Shown here: positions 1 to 9,400 of the stretch, in pieces
Layout: each line of letters opens with the position of its first letter
Position numbering within the stretch: the stretch's first letter is position 1
NCBI GenBank assembly: GCA_016183775.1
Contig: JACPDY010000014.1
Span: 1 to 64,000 of the forward strand
Length of the DNA stretch: 64,000 nt
Origin: Bacteroidota bacterium
Lineage (GTDB): Bacteria > Bacteroidota > Bacteroidia > JABDFU01
Direction: 5' to 3'
Translations under genes and position numbers: made by a program
Notes under the pieces: model-generated
What the model was told of the DNA's origin: nothing
Database searches by the model: none
What the model saw: the letters and a program-made list of their open reading frames with translations, nothing else

Positions 1-109
1 AATTTTCACCTCAAGTCCTTATCTTTTTAATCTTAACTTTTTTATTATCAACCGTTTGTTGTCAATTTAATCCATAGCTTACGTTAATTTAATGAGTTCG
101 TGAATCTGC
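1..109. other. AT-rich left-edge sequence before the CRISPR array
   Basis: No reading frame or clear structure is visible. It abuts the degenerate end of the array, so it is more likely the old, spacer-loss end than the acquisition end. Confidence 0.4.
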
Positions 110-2381
110 GCTGCGCTGCGATTTCAGAATGTATCTTTGACGTATTGATAAATACCGTTATTTCCCTGCACAACACAGCAACTTGAGTTGTGATTTGCTT
201 TCAGAATGTATCTTTGACGTATTGATAAATACCTGTTGAAATTTTACTGTAAACTTCATTAGCGTTGTGATTTGCTTTCAGAATGTATCTTTGACGTATT
301 GATAAATACCTTTATGATTACTTCGATAATTTCAAAACCGTTGTGATTTGCTTTCAGAATGTATCTTTGACGTATTGATAAATACCGCAATTGCTTTGGC
401 TTCTGCTAATGAACGGTTGTGATTTGCTTTCAGAATGTATCTTTGACGTATTGATAAATACCCGCAACTAACGTGGCAGGCACAGCGCCAGTGTTGTGAT
501 TTGCTTTCAGAATGTATCTTTGACGTATTGATAAATACCGCGTGCAATGTGATTTATCCGGTCAACCACGTTGTGATTTGCTTTCAGAATGTATCTTTGA
601 CGTATTGATAAATACCACTTGGCTGAACACTCATTGCAGCACAATAGTTGTGATTTGCTTTCAGAATGTATCTTTGACGTATTGATAAATACCTTATCCA
701 TATTGGTTGGAATAACTGTATTGGTTGTGATTTGCTTTCAGAATGTATCTTTGACGTATTGATAAATACCTTCTGCAGGTGCATCGAACGCCTTGCAATA
801 GTTGTGATTTGCTTTCAGAATGTATCTTTGACGTATTGATAAATACCGTTTATGACAGTATTGATCCTGTAGATAATGTTGTGATTTGCTTTCAGAATGT
901 ATCTTTGACGTATTGATAAATACCCGAAGAGTTATGGGGAGAAGATGTAAAGAGTTGTGATTTGCTTTCAGAATGTATCTTTGACGTATTGATAAATACC
1001 TCGTGGGAATTTTTGTCTGTCATTAGTTCAGTTGTGATTTGCTTTCAGAATGTATCTTTGACGTATTGATAAATACCCAATTTAAAAACAAAGCCACCGC
1101 ACAATTGTTGTGATTTGCTTTCAGAATGTATCTTTGACGTATTGATAAATACCAGTGATAGCCAATGTCATTATAACCCTGAGGTTGTGATTTGCTTTCA
1201 GAATGTATCTTTGACGTATTGATAAATACCTCCGGTTCCCGCAGACCAAGTGTCTTGATGGTTGTGATTTGCTTTCAGAATGTATCTTTGACGTATTGAT
1301 AAATACCTTCTGCTGCCATATTGTTTGATTTTTAATTGTTGTGATTTGCTTTCAGAATGTATCTTTGACGTATTGATAAATACCAAAGTAAGATAAGGAA
1401 CATAACCTTATATGTTGTGATTTGCTTTCAGAATGTATCTTTGACGTATTGATAAATACCTTTTTATCGAATTTAAGCGTATTTTTGGGTGTTGTGATTT
1501 GCTTTCAGAATGTATCTTTGACGTATTGATAAATACCTGAAGATATGTTACAAACTTTAATTGATGAGTTGTGATTTGCTTTCAGAATGTATCTTTGACG
1601 TATTGATAAATACCTTAAATAATGACTACAGCGGAATTTATTCGTTGTGATTTGCTTTCAGAATGTATCTTTGACGTATTGATAAATACCTGTTTAGATT
1701 ATTCGTTTTACTCATAATAGTTGTGATTTGCTTTCAGAATGTATCTTTGACGTATTGATAAATACCTTACTCTTATAGCGGGCGCTCAGGGTTGCGGTTG
1801 TGATTTGCTTTCAGAATGTATCTTTGACGTATTGATAAATACCTTAAAAACATGGAGACTAAATTAGAAGTATGTTGTGATTTGCTTTCAGAATGTATCT
1901 TTGACGTATTGATAAATACCGAAGCATACAAAGATTTACGCAAGGCAGTAGGTTGTGATTTGCTTTCAGAATGTATCTTTGACGTATTGATAAATACCTC
2001 AGTTGCGGCGTGTATTGACTCGCCTAAGTTGTGATTTGCTTTCAGAATGTATCTTTGACGTATTGATAAATACCCCTTAATAGCCACACCTGATGTAACA
2101 TCAGGTTGTGATTTGCTTTCAGAATGTATCTTTGACGTATTGATAAATACCTCCAAATAAAATATGTTCTGTTGCCCCTCGTTGTGATTTGCTTTCAGAA
2201 TGTATCTTTGACGTATTGATAAATACCTTGATTAGCTTGAGCCCGCTGGATCGGGAGGTTGTGATTTGCTTTCAGAATGTATCTTTGACGTATTGATAAA
2301 TACCCTTAGTAAAATTCTCAATGGCCTTATCTACGTTGTGATTTGCTTTCAGAATGTATCTTTGACGTATTGATAAATACC
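110..2381 (+). CRISPR. Type II-C CRISPR array, 30 repeats of 47 bp and 29 spacers
   Basis: The repeat begins GTTGTGATTTGCTTTC and ends GTATTGATAAATACC. It is 47 bp long and appears identical in copies 2 to 30, with spacers of 29-31 bp. The first copy (110-156) differs at six positions, all within its first 12 nt. The strand is set by the GTTGTGATTTGC start, which is the tracrRNA-pairing end in type II-C systems and resembles the known Bacteroides fragilis repeat. Nucleotides 23-30 of the repeat read TATCTTTG, a perfect match to the Bacteroidota -7 box TAnnTTTG. A TTG sits 18 nt upstream, so each repeat may start its own crRNA. No spacer is duplicated, and I saw no spacer target in the window, although I could not search exhaustively. 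The array lies just beyond the 3' end of cas2 and reads towards it. Confidence 0.98.
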
Positions 2382-2458
2382 AGATAGGTCAATAACCTCA
2401 ACAATATCAATGCTTTCGGGTAGTTTTATCAATACAAAAAATGGGTGTTTATCTTTAC
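2382..2458 (+). promoter_or_regulatory. Candidate leader / integration-proximal sequence at the cas2 side
   Basis: This is the AT-rich stretch between the last perfect repeat and a terminator. It contains TTTATCAATAC at 2425-2435, the exact reverse complement of 11 nt near the 3' end of the last repeat. GGTA at 2419-2422 can also pair with the terminal TACC of that repeat. The opposite array end carries the degenerate repeat, so this side is the likely place of new spacer insertion. This is inferred from array polarity only. Confidence 0.4.
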
Positions 2459-2486
2459 AAAATCCCGCTAAAGGCGGGATTTTTTG
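2459..2486. terminator. Bidirectional terminator between array and cas2
   Basis: The stem AATCCCGC / GCGGGATT (2461-2468 and 2474-2481) has a 5-nt loop, flanked by A-runs on the left and T-runs on the right. It can therefore stop crRNA transcription on the plus strand and cas operon transcription on the minus strand. Confidence 0.8.
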
Positions 2487-2538
2487 TTTCTGTACTCACC
2501 ACCGGCCCTTCTCCGAAGGTGGTGGGGGAGTAGAAAGG

Positions 2539-2886
<348 letters not shown>

Positions 2887-2897
2887 TTATTGCATTA

Positions 2898-2961
2898 GTC
2901 AGTTCAAGCCTATTGTGTGAGTTTGTCAGTTCGAGCCCTTCCAGGATAAACTCCGTCGAGA
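2898..2961 (+). repeat. Left flank repeats of the GIY-YIG unit
   Basis: GTCAGTTCAAGCC (2898-2910) is followed by GTCAGTTCGAGCC (2925-2937), and then by GTCGAGAAC at about 2953-2961. On the other side of the GIY-YIG gene, the reverse strand of 3325-3348 reads GTCAGTTCGAGC directly followed by GTAGTCGAGAAC. The two flanks are therefore inverted copies of one sequence. The left copy is interrupted by about 18 nt and encodes the last residues of the nuclease. Confidence 0.6.
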
Positions 2962-3298
2962 ACGTGGGGAAGCATACTTCCTTGCTTTATGTGATGTCTC
3001 GTTCTTACACTCCGCTTCTATCCTTAATTGATCCCAGTTTTCTTGCATAAGGGCTTCTTTCTTTTTTCTGCTCCGGTCTTTAACTCTTTTCTCCCATTTT
3101 ATAGCCAGGTTAAAATCAGAAAACTGTTCGCAGTAAACCATTTCTACAGGCCGCCTTGAGAATGTATAGCTTTTCTCATTCATGCCCGAATTGTGTTCAT
3201 TCAGTCGTCTTTCGGGGTCGTTGGTTACCCCCGTATAATAAGTTCCCTCGGGAACACTTTAAAATGTATACGTATAAATATCTTCTTATAGCTCTCAT
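2926..3298 (-). pseudogene. GIY-YIG endonuclease of the small URI type, frameshifted
   Basis: Two overlapping minus-strand frames together make one protein of about 120 residues. The first frame begins MRAIRRYLYVYILKC. The second continues EGTYYTGVTNDPERRLNEHN and KSYTFSRRPVEMVY, which is the standard order of the GIY-YIG nuclease core. The break lies near 3246-3254: a run of three C where two would keep the frame, so one base has been gained, or there is a sequencing error. Such small single-domain nucleases are common and often multicopy in Bacteroidota. This one lies between cas1 and cas2, flanked by inverted copies of a GTCAGTTCGAGC-type repeat. I infer an insertion into the cas operon rather than a CRISPR gene. 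Confidence 0.85.
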
Positions 3299-3317
3299 GT
3301 TCTGTTTAAAAATAGCC

Positions 3318-3355
3318 TGCGCATGTTCTCGACTACGCTCGAACTGACATGCGCA
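3318..3355. repeat. Inverted repeat directly after cas1 (TCGACTACGCTC family)
   Basis: Arms TGCGCATGT (3318-3326) and ACATGCGCA (3347-3355) are perfect complements around TCGACTACGCTC (3329-3340). On the minus strand the stem is followed by GGCTATTTTT, so it may also end the cas1 transcript. The inner core recurs at 11 of 12 positions inside radA (44971-44982), which marks it as a dispersed repeat. Confidence 0.65.
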
Positions 3356-3356
3356 C

Positions 3357-4286
3357 TCATAATTCGGGATATAATAATTTACGTGCTTCACCCTCAAAAC
3401 ATTTTACAAGACTTACAGCGGTTCGCTGTGTGGCATTCATCAGCGGGCTTTTTTCACCATCAATTGTTACATCAATAACCGGAATTTTCAATAATTCTGC
3501 TTTTATTTCTTTCGGAATGTCTGTGTTGATGCCCTTTTCCTTCACTATGTCGTAAACGATCCTGTCCACATAAGGCCTGTAGGGTTCCATCAGGTCATCG
3601 GCCAGGCAATAAGCGTTGTATTTGTTGGCGTGGTGTATGCCCAATGTGGGCAACAATCCGGCGCCAACTATACTCCTGGCCATAGTAGCCCTTAATATAG
3701 CATACCCGTAATTCAGATAATTATTGGGTGGCGGGCCTTCTCTGAACCGTATAAATCCGTTCACATGACCGAATATTTTTTGCCAGAAAAATACGGCTGC
3801 CGTGGCTTCGCAGTTATCACTATCACCGCTTTTTACGTTTTTGTATAAGGGCACCAGGTAAGACGAGTCAATGTCAAGCTGCTCTAACAGCAAATGCTGG
3901 TTCTTTATTTTTTGTACAGTGGTTTGCTGCCACAATTGTTTTTTAAGCGGTTCTGTGGCGTCTAATTGTGCCCTGAAGCGTTCATTCTGTAAAGTATTGC
4001 TGCAGAGCGTAAGCAGCAGGCCGGTAGGATGGTGGGTGCTATCGCAGGTTATAACGGCCGCGTTATTGGCCAATAATGCTTCCAGCAGACCTTGTGTAAG
4101 GGTTATTTGTTTGTTGTCTAACACAACAATCCCGATATCTTCTACCGGAATTGTAGCCGTGGCTTCTTTTTTAAAAAACTCAGGCAAGTCATCATTCTTT
4201 TCTACTTCTGGCAAACGAACGATTAATTGCCCGTTGCTGAGGTTAAGGTAGGCGGGATTGCCGAAGTAGAGGCTGCGCTTAATCAT
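3357..4286 (-). CDS. cas1: CRISPR-associated endonuclease Cas1 (type II)
   Basis: A 309-residue integrase subunit of the spacer-acquisition complex. It has the N-terminal beta-sandwich (MIKRSLYFGNPAYL) and an alpha-helical catalytic domain. The likely metal ligands are Glu160 (in NCEATAA), His218 or His219 (in GIHHANKYN) and Glu234 (in LMEPYRP), by comparison with type II Cas1. The start codon overlaps the stop of the upstream ATPase gene in an ATGA, so translation is probably coupled. The stop is followed at once by a hairpin repeat and then the broken GIY-YIG gene. All catalytic residues are present, so the protein looks functional. Confidence 0.96.
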   Translation of the reverse strand: MIKRSLYFGNPAYLNLSNGQLIVRLPEVEKNDDLPEFFKKEATATIPVEDIGIVVLDNKQITLTQGLLEALLANNAAVITCDSTHHPTGLLLTLCSNTLQNERFRAQLDATEPLKKQLWQQTTVQKIKNQHLLLEQLDIDSSYLVPLYKNVKSGDSDNCEATAAVFFWQKIFGHVNGFIRFREGPPPNNYLNYGYAILRATMARSIVGAGLLPTLGIHHANKYNAYCLADDLMEPYRPYVDRIVYDIVKEKGINTDIPKEIKAELLKIPVIDVTIDGEKSPLMNATQRTAVSLVKCFEGEARKLLYPEL

Positions 4287-5467
4287 CTTTTTGATTTATT
4301 TATTTTCGGAAGCTGAGTGTTGATAAAATCATTTAGTGCACAAACAGTGATGTTCCCTGTTTTGGTATAGGTATCCCCGTCAGGTATAATGATAAAATTA
4401 TTTGTTGTTTTCAGGTCGTTTACACAGGAATAAAATCCTTTTGAGATTTGTGGCGCGTTCGAGCGTTTAATTTCGATGCAGGCCATAGGGGTTATCCCTT
4501 TTACCAAAACCAGATCGCATTCGGCATCCTGGTGTGTGCGGTAATAAAACGCGCGTAAGGTGTCGGGGATCGATTGCAACACTTGTTCTATAACATAACC
4601 TTCCCACGATGCTCCCACATGGGTATATCCCTGAAGCGCGTCAAAGTTTTGAATGTTACAGAGGCGGTGCAGCAAACCGGTATCGCGGATATAAATTTTA
4701 GGCGCTTTAACCAGGCGTTTCTTCGCGTTCACAAACCATGCCGGCAGCCTGCGTACAAGGTAAGCCCCTTCCAGATAGTCCAGGTACCGGGTTGCTGTAT
4801 GATTGCTTATGCCCATAGCTCTTCCGAATGAACTGGCATTCCATATACTTCCATGCGCGTGCGCTATCATCGACCAGAAATTTCGTAATTGAACAGGCGT
4901 AAAGTCAATGCCAAAAAAATGTGAAAGGTCGCGCTCTACATACGAATTGATAAAATCGCCCGCCCATCTGCCGTACTCGCTGTCATTTTTCGCGGTAAGC
5001 GATCTTGGGAATCCACCCCTGAACCAATGCCGGGCCATAGGTATTTTATGCCGCAAAGCTTCCTGTAATGTTACGGGCGGCAGTTCGTGGTACGCTACCC
5101 TTCCGGCCAGCGACTCGGAAACACCTCTTACTAATGCGGGATTTGCGGAACCTAACAGGAGAAAGCGTCCCGGTTTTCTTTTCATGTCAATTAACGGGCG
5201 AAGCCAGGTGAACAGCGCGGGCAGTTGCTGCACCTCGTCAATAATTACGCATTTGTCGCTATGAGGTTCAAGATAACTGAATCCGTCCGACATTTTTGTG
5301 ATGTCTGTCGGGTTTTCCAGGTCGAGGTAAAGACATTTCTTTTTTAATTTTTTAGCAATGGTTTTTGCAAGGGTGGTTTTCCCCACCTGCCTGGGTCCCA
5401 GTATTACCGTCGCCGGCTGAAACCGCAGGCTTTCAAGCAGCCCTTGCTCATGTATTCGTTTTATCAT
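4283..5467 (-). CDS. AAA ATPase with C-terminal DUF4143, inside the cas operon
   Basis: Starting at ATG 5467 gives 394 residues beginning MIKRIHEQGLLESLRF, the usual start for this family. An upstream ATG at 5515 lies inside a palindrome and would add 16 atypical residues. Walker A is GPRQVGKTT (about residues 24-32, Lys30). Walker B is CVIIDEV (Asp77, Glu78). A sensor-like LLLGSANP follows. The C-terminal half contains the restriction-nuclease-like DUF4143 region with CDLVLVKG and ACIEIKRS. These ATPases are widespread in Bacteroidota and archaea and their function is unknown; they are not normal type II-C genes. The last codons overlap the cas1 start (ATGA). A TATCTTTG box lies 4 nt before the ATG and a 51-bp palindrome before that. 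It may be a captured selfish gene or an accessory adaptation factor. Confidence 0.85.
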   Translation of the reverse strand: MIKRIHEQGLLESLRFQPATVILGPRQVGKTTLAKTIAKKLKKKCLYLDLENPTDITKMSDGFSYLEPHSDKCVIIDEVQQLPALFTWLRPLIDMKRKPGRFLLLGSANPALVRGVSESLAGRVAYHELPPVTLQEALRHKIPMARHWFRGGFPRSLTAKNDSEYGRWAGDFINSYVERDLSHFFGIDFTPVQLRNFWSMIAHAHGSIWNASSFGRAMGISNHTATRYLDYLEGAYLVRRLPAWFVNAKKRLVKAPKIYIRDTGLLHRLCNIQNFDALQGYTHVGASWEGYVIEQVLQSIPDTLRAFYYRTHQDAECDLVLVKGITPMACIEIKRSNAPQISKGFYSCVNDLKTTNNFIIIPDGDTYTKTGNITVCALNDFINTQLPKINKSKR

Positions 5468-5480
5468 AAAACAAAGATAG

Positions 5481-5531
5481 TATTTATCCATGAAAATTGG
5501 AAATATAAATTCCAATTTTCATGGATAAATA
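5481..5531. promoter_or_regulatory. Perfect palindrome with 22-bp arms upstream of the ATPase gene
   Basis: Arms 5481-5502 and 5510-5531 are exact reverse complements around the 7-nt loop ATATAAA. The left arm contains CCATGAAAATTGG. The element fills most of the gap between the zinc-finger gene and the ATPase start at 5467. It could be an operator, a recombination site, or an RNA hairpin that separates expression of the upstream and downstream halves of the operon. No T-run follows on the minus strand, so it is not a standard terminator. Confidence 0.75.
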
Positions 5532-5567
5532 ATTTATGCCGCAATTTTACAAAGTGCGGCACGGGTA

Positions 5568-6362
5568 TTAATTTTTACCCGAAAACACAACATCTCTTTT
5601 TTTGTCAATACTTCCGCCTGTATAAGCGCAAACCCCCATACGCGGCGAGTTTACCACAGGGAACGAAGCGTAATCATCAAAATCGGCGCAGTCTTTAGTG
5701 TGTTTTTTGGCACATTTGGTACAAAACATGCTGTCTTCGCCCCATTGGTGAGCAGTACATAGCTGTGCAGCAGGGGCGGCCTTGCAGTTATCGCACAAAA
5801 TTTTAAGCGGTTCGTTACGCGATAACAAAACAATATTCTTTTCGGCAGCGACAAGGTATTCAGCCACAACGCTTATTTTAAGTTCGGTGGTACTGCCAAA
5901 ATCGTATTGGTATTCCAACACCATATCTTTATAAAGCGCATCTTTTGTTTTCCGGCTTTTTGGGATTTCACCTTTGGCATCTTCCATCATTTTTTCATAC
6001 TCCTCTGTTTGCCCGTTATCGAGCAGTTTTTCAGCCTCAAAAAAATCCCACATACCGCCTCTCACTTTCTTATTAGCCACATTAACAAACGAACTCATGT
6101 GCCCGCAACACTCTAACCAAATTGCGCGCAAAAACTCATCAATGTCTGTAAAGCGCGCTTCCCCATCCACCCACAGCGATAAAAAGTAACCAGCGCGTCC
6201 CCATTTGGGCGAAAGCTCAATTTTTAACAAAAGTGATTTGCCCGGTTTGTTATGTATCGCTTTTTCCTGCAAGTGCTTTTGCAAATGCCTGTTAATGGCC
6301 ACTTTTGAGAATGTTTCATTGCAAAAAATACATTTGCCTTCTGATTTTGGTTTTTGTTCCAT
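5568..6362 (-). CDS. Zinc-finger protein with pRiA4b ORF-3-like core, in the cas operon
   Basis: 264 residues. The N-terminus carries a C2H2 finger (Cys11, Cys14, His26, His30). The middle has LLLKIELSPKW and YQYDFGSTTELKISVV, which resemble the plasmid pRiA4b ORF-3-like fold found in transposon passenger proteins. The C-terminal part has a second set of possible metal ligands: CDNC, then C, H, CTKC and H-x3-C. No catalytic residues are recognised. It begins 39 bp after the cas9 stop and is read in the same direction, so it is probably co-transcribed. It may bind nucleic acid, but I assign no function. It is not a standard type II-C Cas protein. Confidence 0.7.
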   Translation of the reverse strand: MEQKPKSEGKCIFCNETFSKVAINRHLQKHLQEKAIHNKPGKSLLLKIELSPKWGRAGYFLSLWVDGEARFTDIDEFLRAIWLECCGHMSSFVNVANKKVRGGMWDFFEAEKLLDNGQTEEYEKMMEDAKGEIPKSRKTKDALYKDMVLEYQYDFGSTTELKISVVAEYLVAAEKNIVLLSRNEPLKILCDNCKAAPAAQLCTAHQWGEDSMFCTKCAKKHTKDCADFDDYASFPVVNSPRMGVCAYTGGSIDKKRDVVFSGKN

Positions 6363-6401
6363 GGGTTTATTGTGATTGTTTATAGATGCGTTTGATCATT
6401 T

Positions 6402-9400
6402 TTATACAGGTTTTATATTTCCTAATCGGTCAACTTTTAGTTTTATGCAAATTTCTTTAATCATTGTCCCGTTATCTTTTCTTGTTTCCTTCTCTTTACT
6501 GTTTTTTTCGTAGAAAACTTTTCCGTCCCATGCTTTTTCAGATTTATTATTGGCTCCAAGTTCTTTCGTATCAATAATTGGTTTGGAAAGAAAGTTTGGA
6601 ACAAAAAAACATTGATTACCTGAACAACTCACCATCTTAAAAGTTCGTTCAAATATTTTCTTTTTATTCCTCCAATCAATTGCCTCATCAATTGAAATGT
6701 TATTTTTTACTTTACCGAATTCTTCTTGTGTCGGTACATAAACCAGATCATTAGGAGAAAGAATTATTGTTTTGTACCCTTCTCTTTTTTCAGCAAATGA
6801 TTCACCCTTTACTAAGCGTTCAATAGCTTTATGTGTTGCAAGTGATTTATAATCGTCCCTTTCTTTTGTGGCTTCATTTTCGTAAATAATAAAGTAAGCA
6901 TTACTACCTGCATCGACTTCCACATACTGATTACGAAATTTACTTTCAGAGCTTTTTTGTTCTGCAATTGTAACTTTGTTGATTGTTTTTCCTTGATTCT
7001 TTTTAGCTAATGCTTCTAAACCTTCTCCTGAAAAAGCAAGCCCAGGATCGTTTTTGTATTCAACACATTTTAAATGGTTGAGTAATAATGTTCCAATTAC
7101 TGATTTCCCTTCCTTTGCATACGGTATTTTCTTAATTTTCTTTTCATCAAATGATTTATCAAGTGTTACTCTTTTAGCTGCATATTCTGTAAATACAGCT
7201 ATTCTTACATTATAAATTTTTTCACCATTTAAATTCATTGGCTTAAACTTCTTCAAATATTTTTCTATTGCCTCTACTTTACCCCCCGATAATTCAATAA
7301 TATTTTTCACCATCTCCCTTGTCTCCTGATCGTAGATGTAACTTGCGTGTTTTTGGTTTGGAGTGTTCTGTGCCTCCATCCTTGCAATTTGCAGTTTCAC
7401 TATATCCAACATTTCTTTATGAGTGCGGAAGCTTTTGGTTTCTATCTCTTTAATATAAACAATGCCTTGAGGTTCTTTGAACATTGACTTACGTACAGCC
7501 ATCCATTTAGGATTCGATTTTTGTTTAAAAATCACTTTTTCAAAACTTCCATCGGCTTGCTTTTCCCATTTTGTAAACTTATTGTGAGGTTTGCTTACAA
7601 CTTTATGATTGGTTTTAAAACTAACAATTGTTTCTTCTAATTTAGTTCGGGCATCTTTTGTAAATTCCATCCAAGGTTCTTTAAATTCTCTGATTTTCCC
7701 TTTGACTAAGGTTTGTTGAACCTTTTTTAATTCAGCATCAGAATCAACAGCATTCAAGGAATTAAGATAACGAATATGTTCCCGTGTAGTTGCTGCTATT
7801 ATCAAGGCATCCAAGGCATGGTGGCGGTGGTCAATTCTCTTTAATTCCAATTCTGGATTTTCGGGAACATTAATATCTATATCATTTGCATCAAACTTAT
7901 TTTGCTGGACATATTCTTTTTTATTTATCTCTTCAAGTCGTTTAAATCTTGGCAATAATAATTTTTTCCATTCCTTATTTAATCCCCATTTTTTCTTTAG
8001 TTCAGTAGTAACACTCCCGCCTGTAAAAATTATTCCTGTTTTATCTTTAGCAACAGGGCATAAGAGTTCAGCAACTTTCCTTGTAATGTATCTTGTATCG
8101 TTGAGCTGCCTGGATACAAAATCTTCGGGAACTTCTGTAGCGAGAAGGTTTTTTAATTTACTCTTTTGATATTTGAATGTTTCGCTGCATCTATTTTCAT
8201 AATCATTTTCGCCAAGAATAAAATATTGTTTGCCATTTATAACATGTTCTTTCCCCTTTTCACCTCCAAATGTTTTGATGAAATTTCTTGCTAGAATGTT
8301 GCCTTTATAAGGTGGTGGATTAATTGCTGCCTCTGATATTACCAAATTATTCATGCTGTCATTTGCGAATTTTGATTGAGGAATGATATGCTCAATTTCA
8401 TAGTCTGTTGAAAATAATTTACTGATAGGTATTATTTTTCCTGTGTAAGGAGAACGGCACGATTGTGTCAACCAAAGAATGTACTTTTTTATTTCAGCTT
8501 TGGTTGGGACTCTTTCCTTGTTCCCATCTTTGAATAATTTTTCAAATTCATCATCTTTAACATTTGAACCGCTTTTCCAAATCCTGAATTTGTCAATATC
8601 TCTTGGACTTTCAGGGTTTGGCTTTACTAAAAATTGCGAAGTAACTTTTTTTTCTTCGTCATTATATTCTTCAAAACTCTCATTCAGTAATTCCTTCAAT
8701 AGCTTTTTGATGCGTTGTTTTTCAGCATGGTTTTTGTTCTGATTCTTAGTGATTTTTTCTTTTTCTTCCATATTCTTTTTCAATTCTCTTCCAAGCTCAA
8801 TGTGTATTTCATCGGGCTGTCCATGTTTTTTCCAAACATCTTTTACCAAGAGTAAAGTTTCACGTACTATTTGTTCTACAACTGGATTTCGTAAACTATT
8901 ATTAGGAATTAATTTTAAAACATCTAATTCATCAATTTTAGTGTAAGTGATATCATTTCCTTTTTCTGAATGTCTGTCATATACCAAGTAACAAGCCTGA
9001 TAGGTGTTTAATTCTTGAAGAAGATTTTCTTTTTTAATAAAACTCTTTAATAATTGCTTTTGAATGTCATCGTCAGCAATTTCATTTATTTTTCTTTCGT
9101 TATAATTTATTTCTTCTAATCGTTTCGTTATTTCCGCTGCTCTTATTTTTACTTCTGAAGTAATTAAATTTTCATTCCAGTATTTACCAACTCGCATTAA
9201 AGGCAGTAGTTTTCGGATAGCCTTAGTTGAATAGGCCGCATATTTTTTTTGTTTTTCTAACTCCGGTGAAATAGCAAGTTGATTTATTACATTTTGAGGC
9301 AAATCAAATTGATTCGTTTTATTTTCTAAGGCAGACTTAATTCCCTTTACTGATTTTTCAGCATCTGCAGAACTAATAGAGAATAAGATATGCCACAATT

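Noticed and set aside
332-2156. Several open frames inside the array encoding repeats of VFINTSKIHSESKSQ or YLSIRQRYILKANHN
   Set aside because: They are translations of the CRISPR repeat and change frame with spacer length.
6367-6385. TTGTGATTG near the cas9 3' end as a second anti-repeat
   Set aside because: Only eight or nine bases agree with the repeat, no hairpins or terminator follow, and a good tracrRNA exists at 11071.
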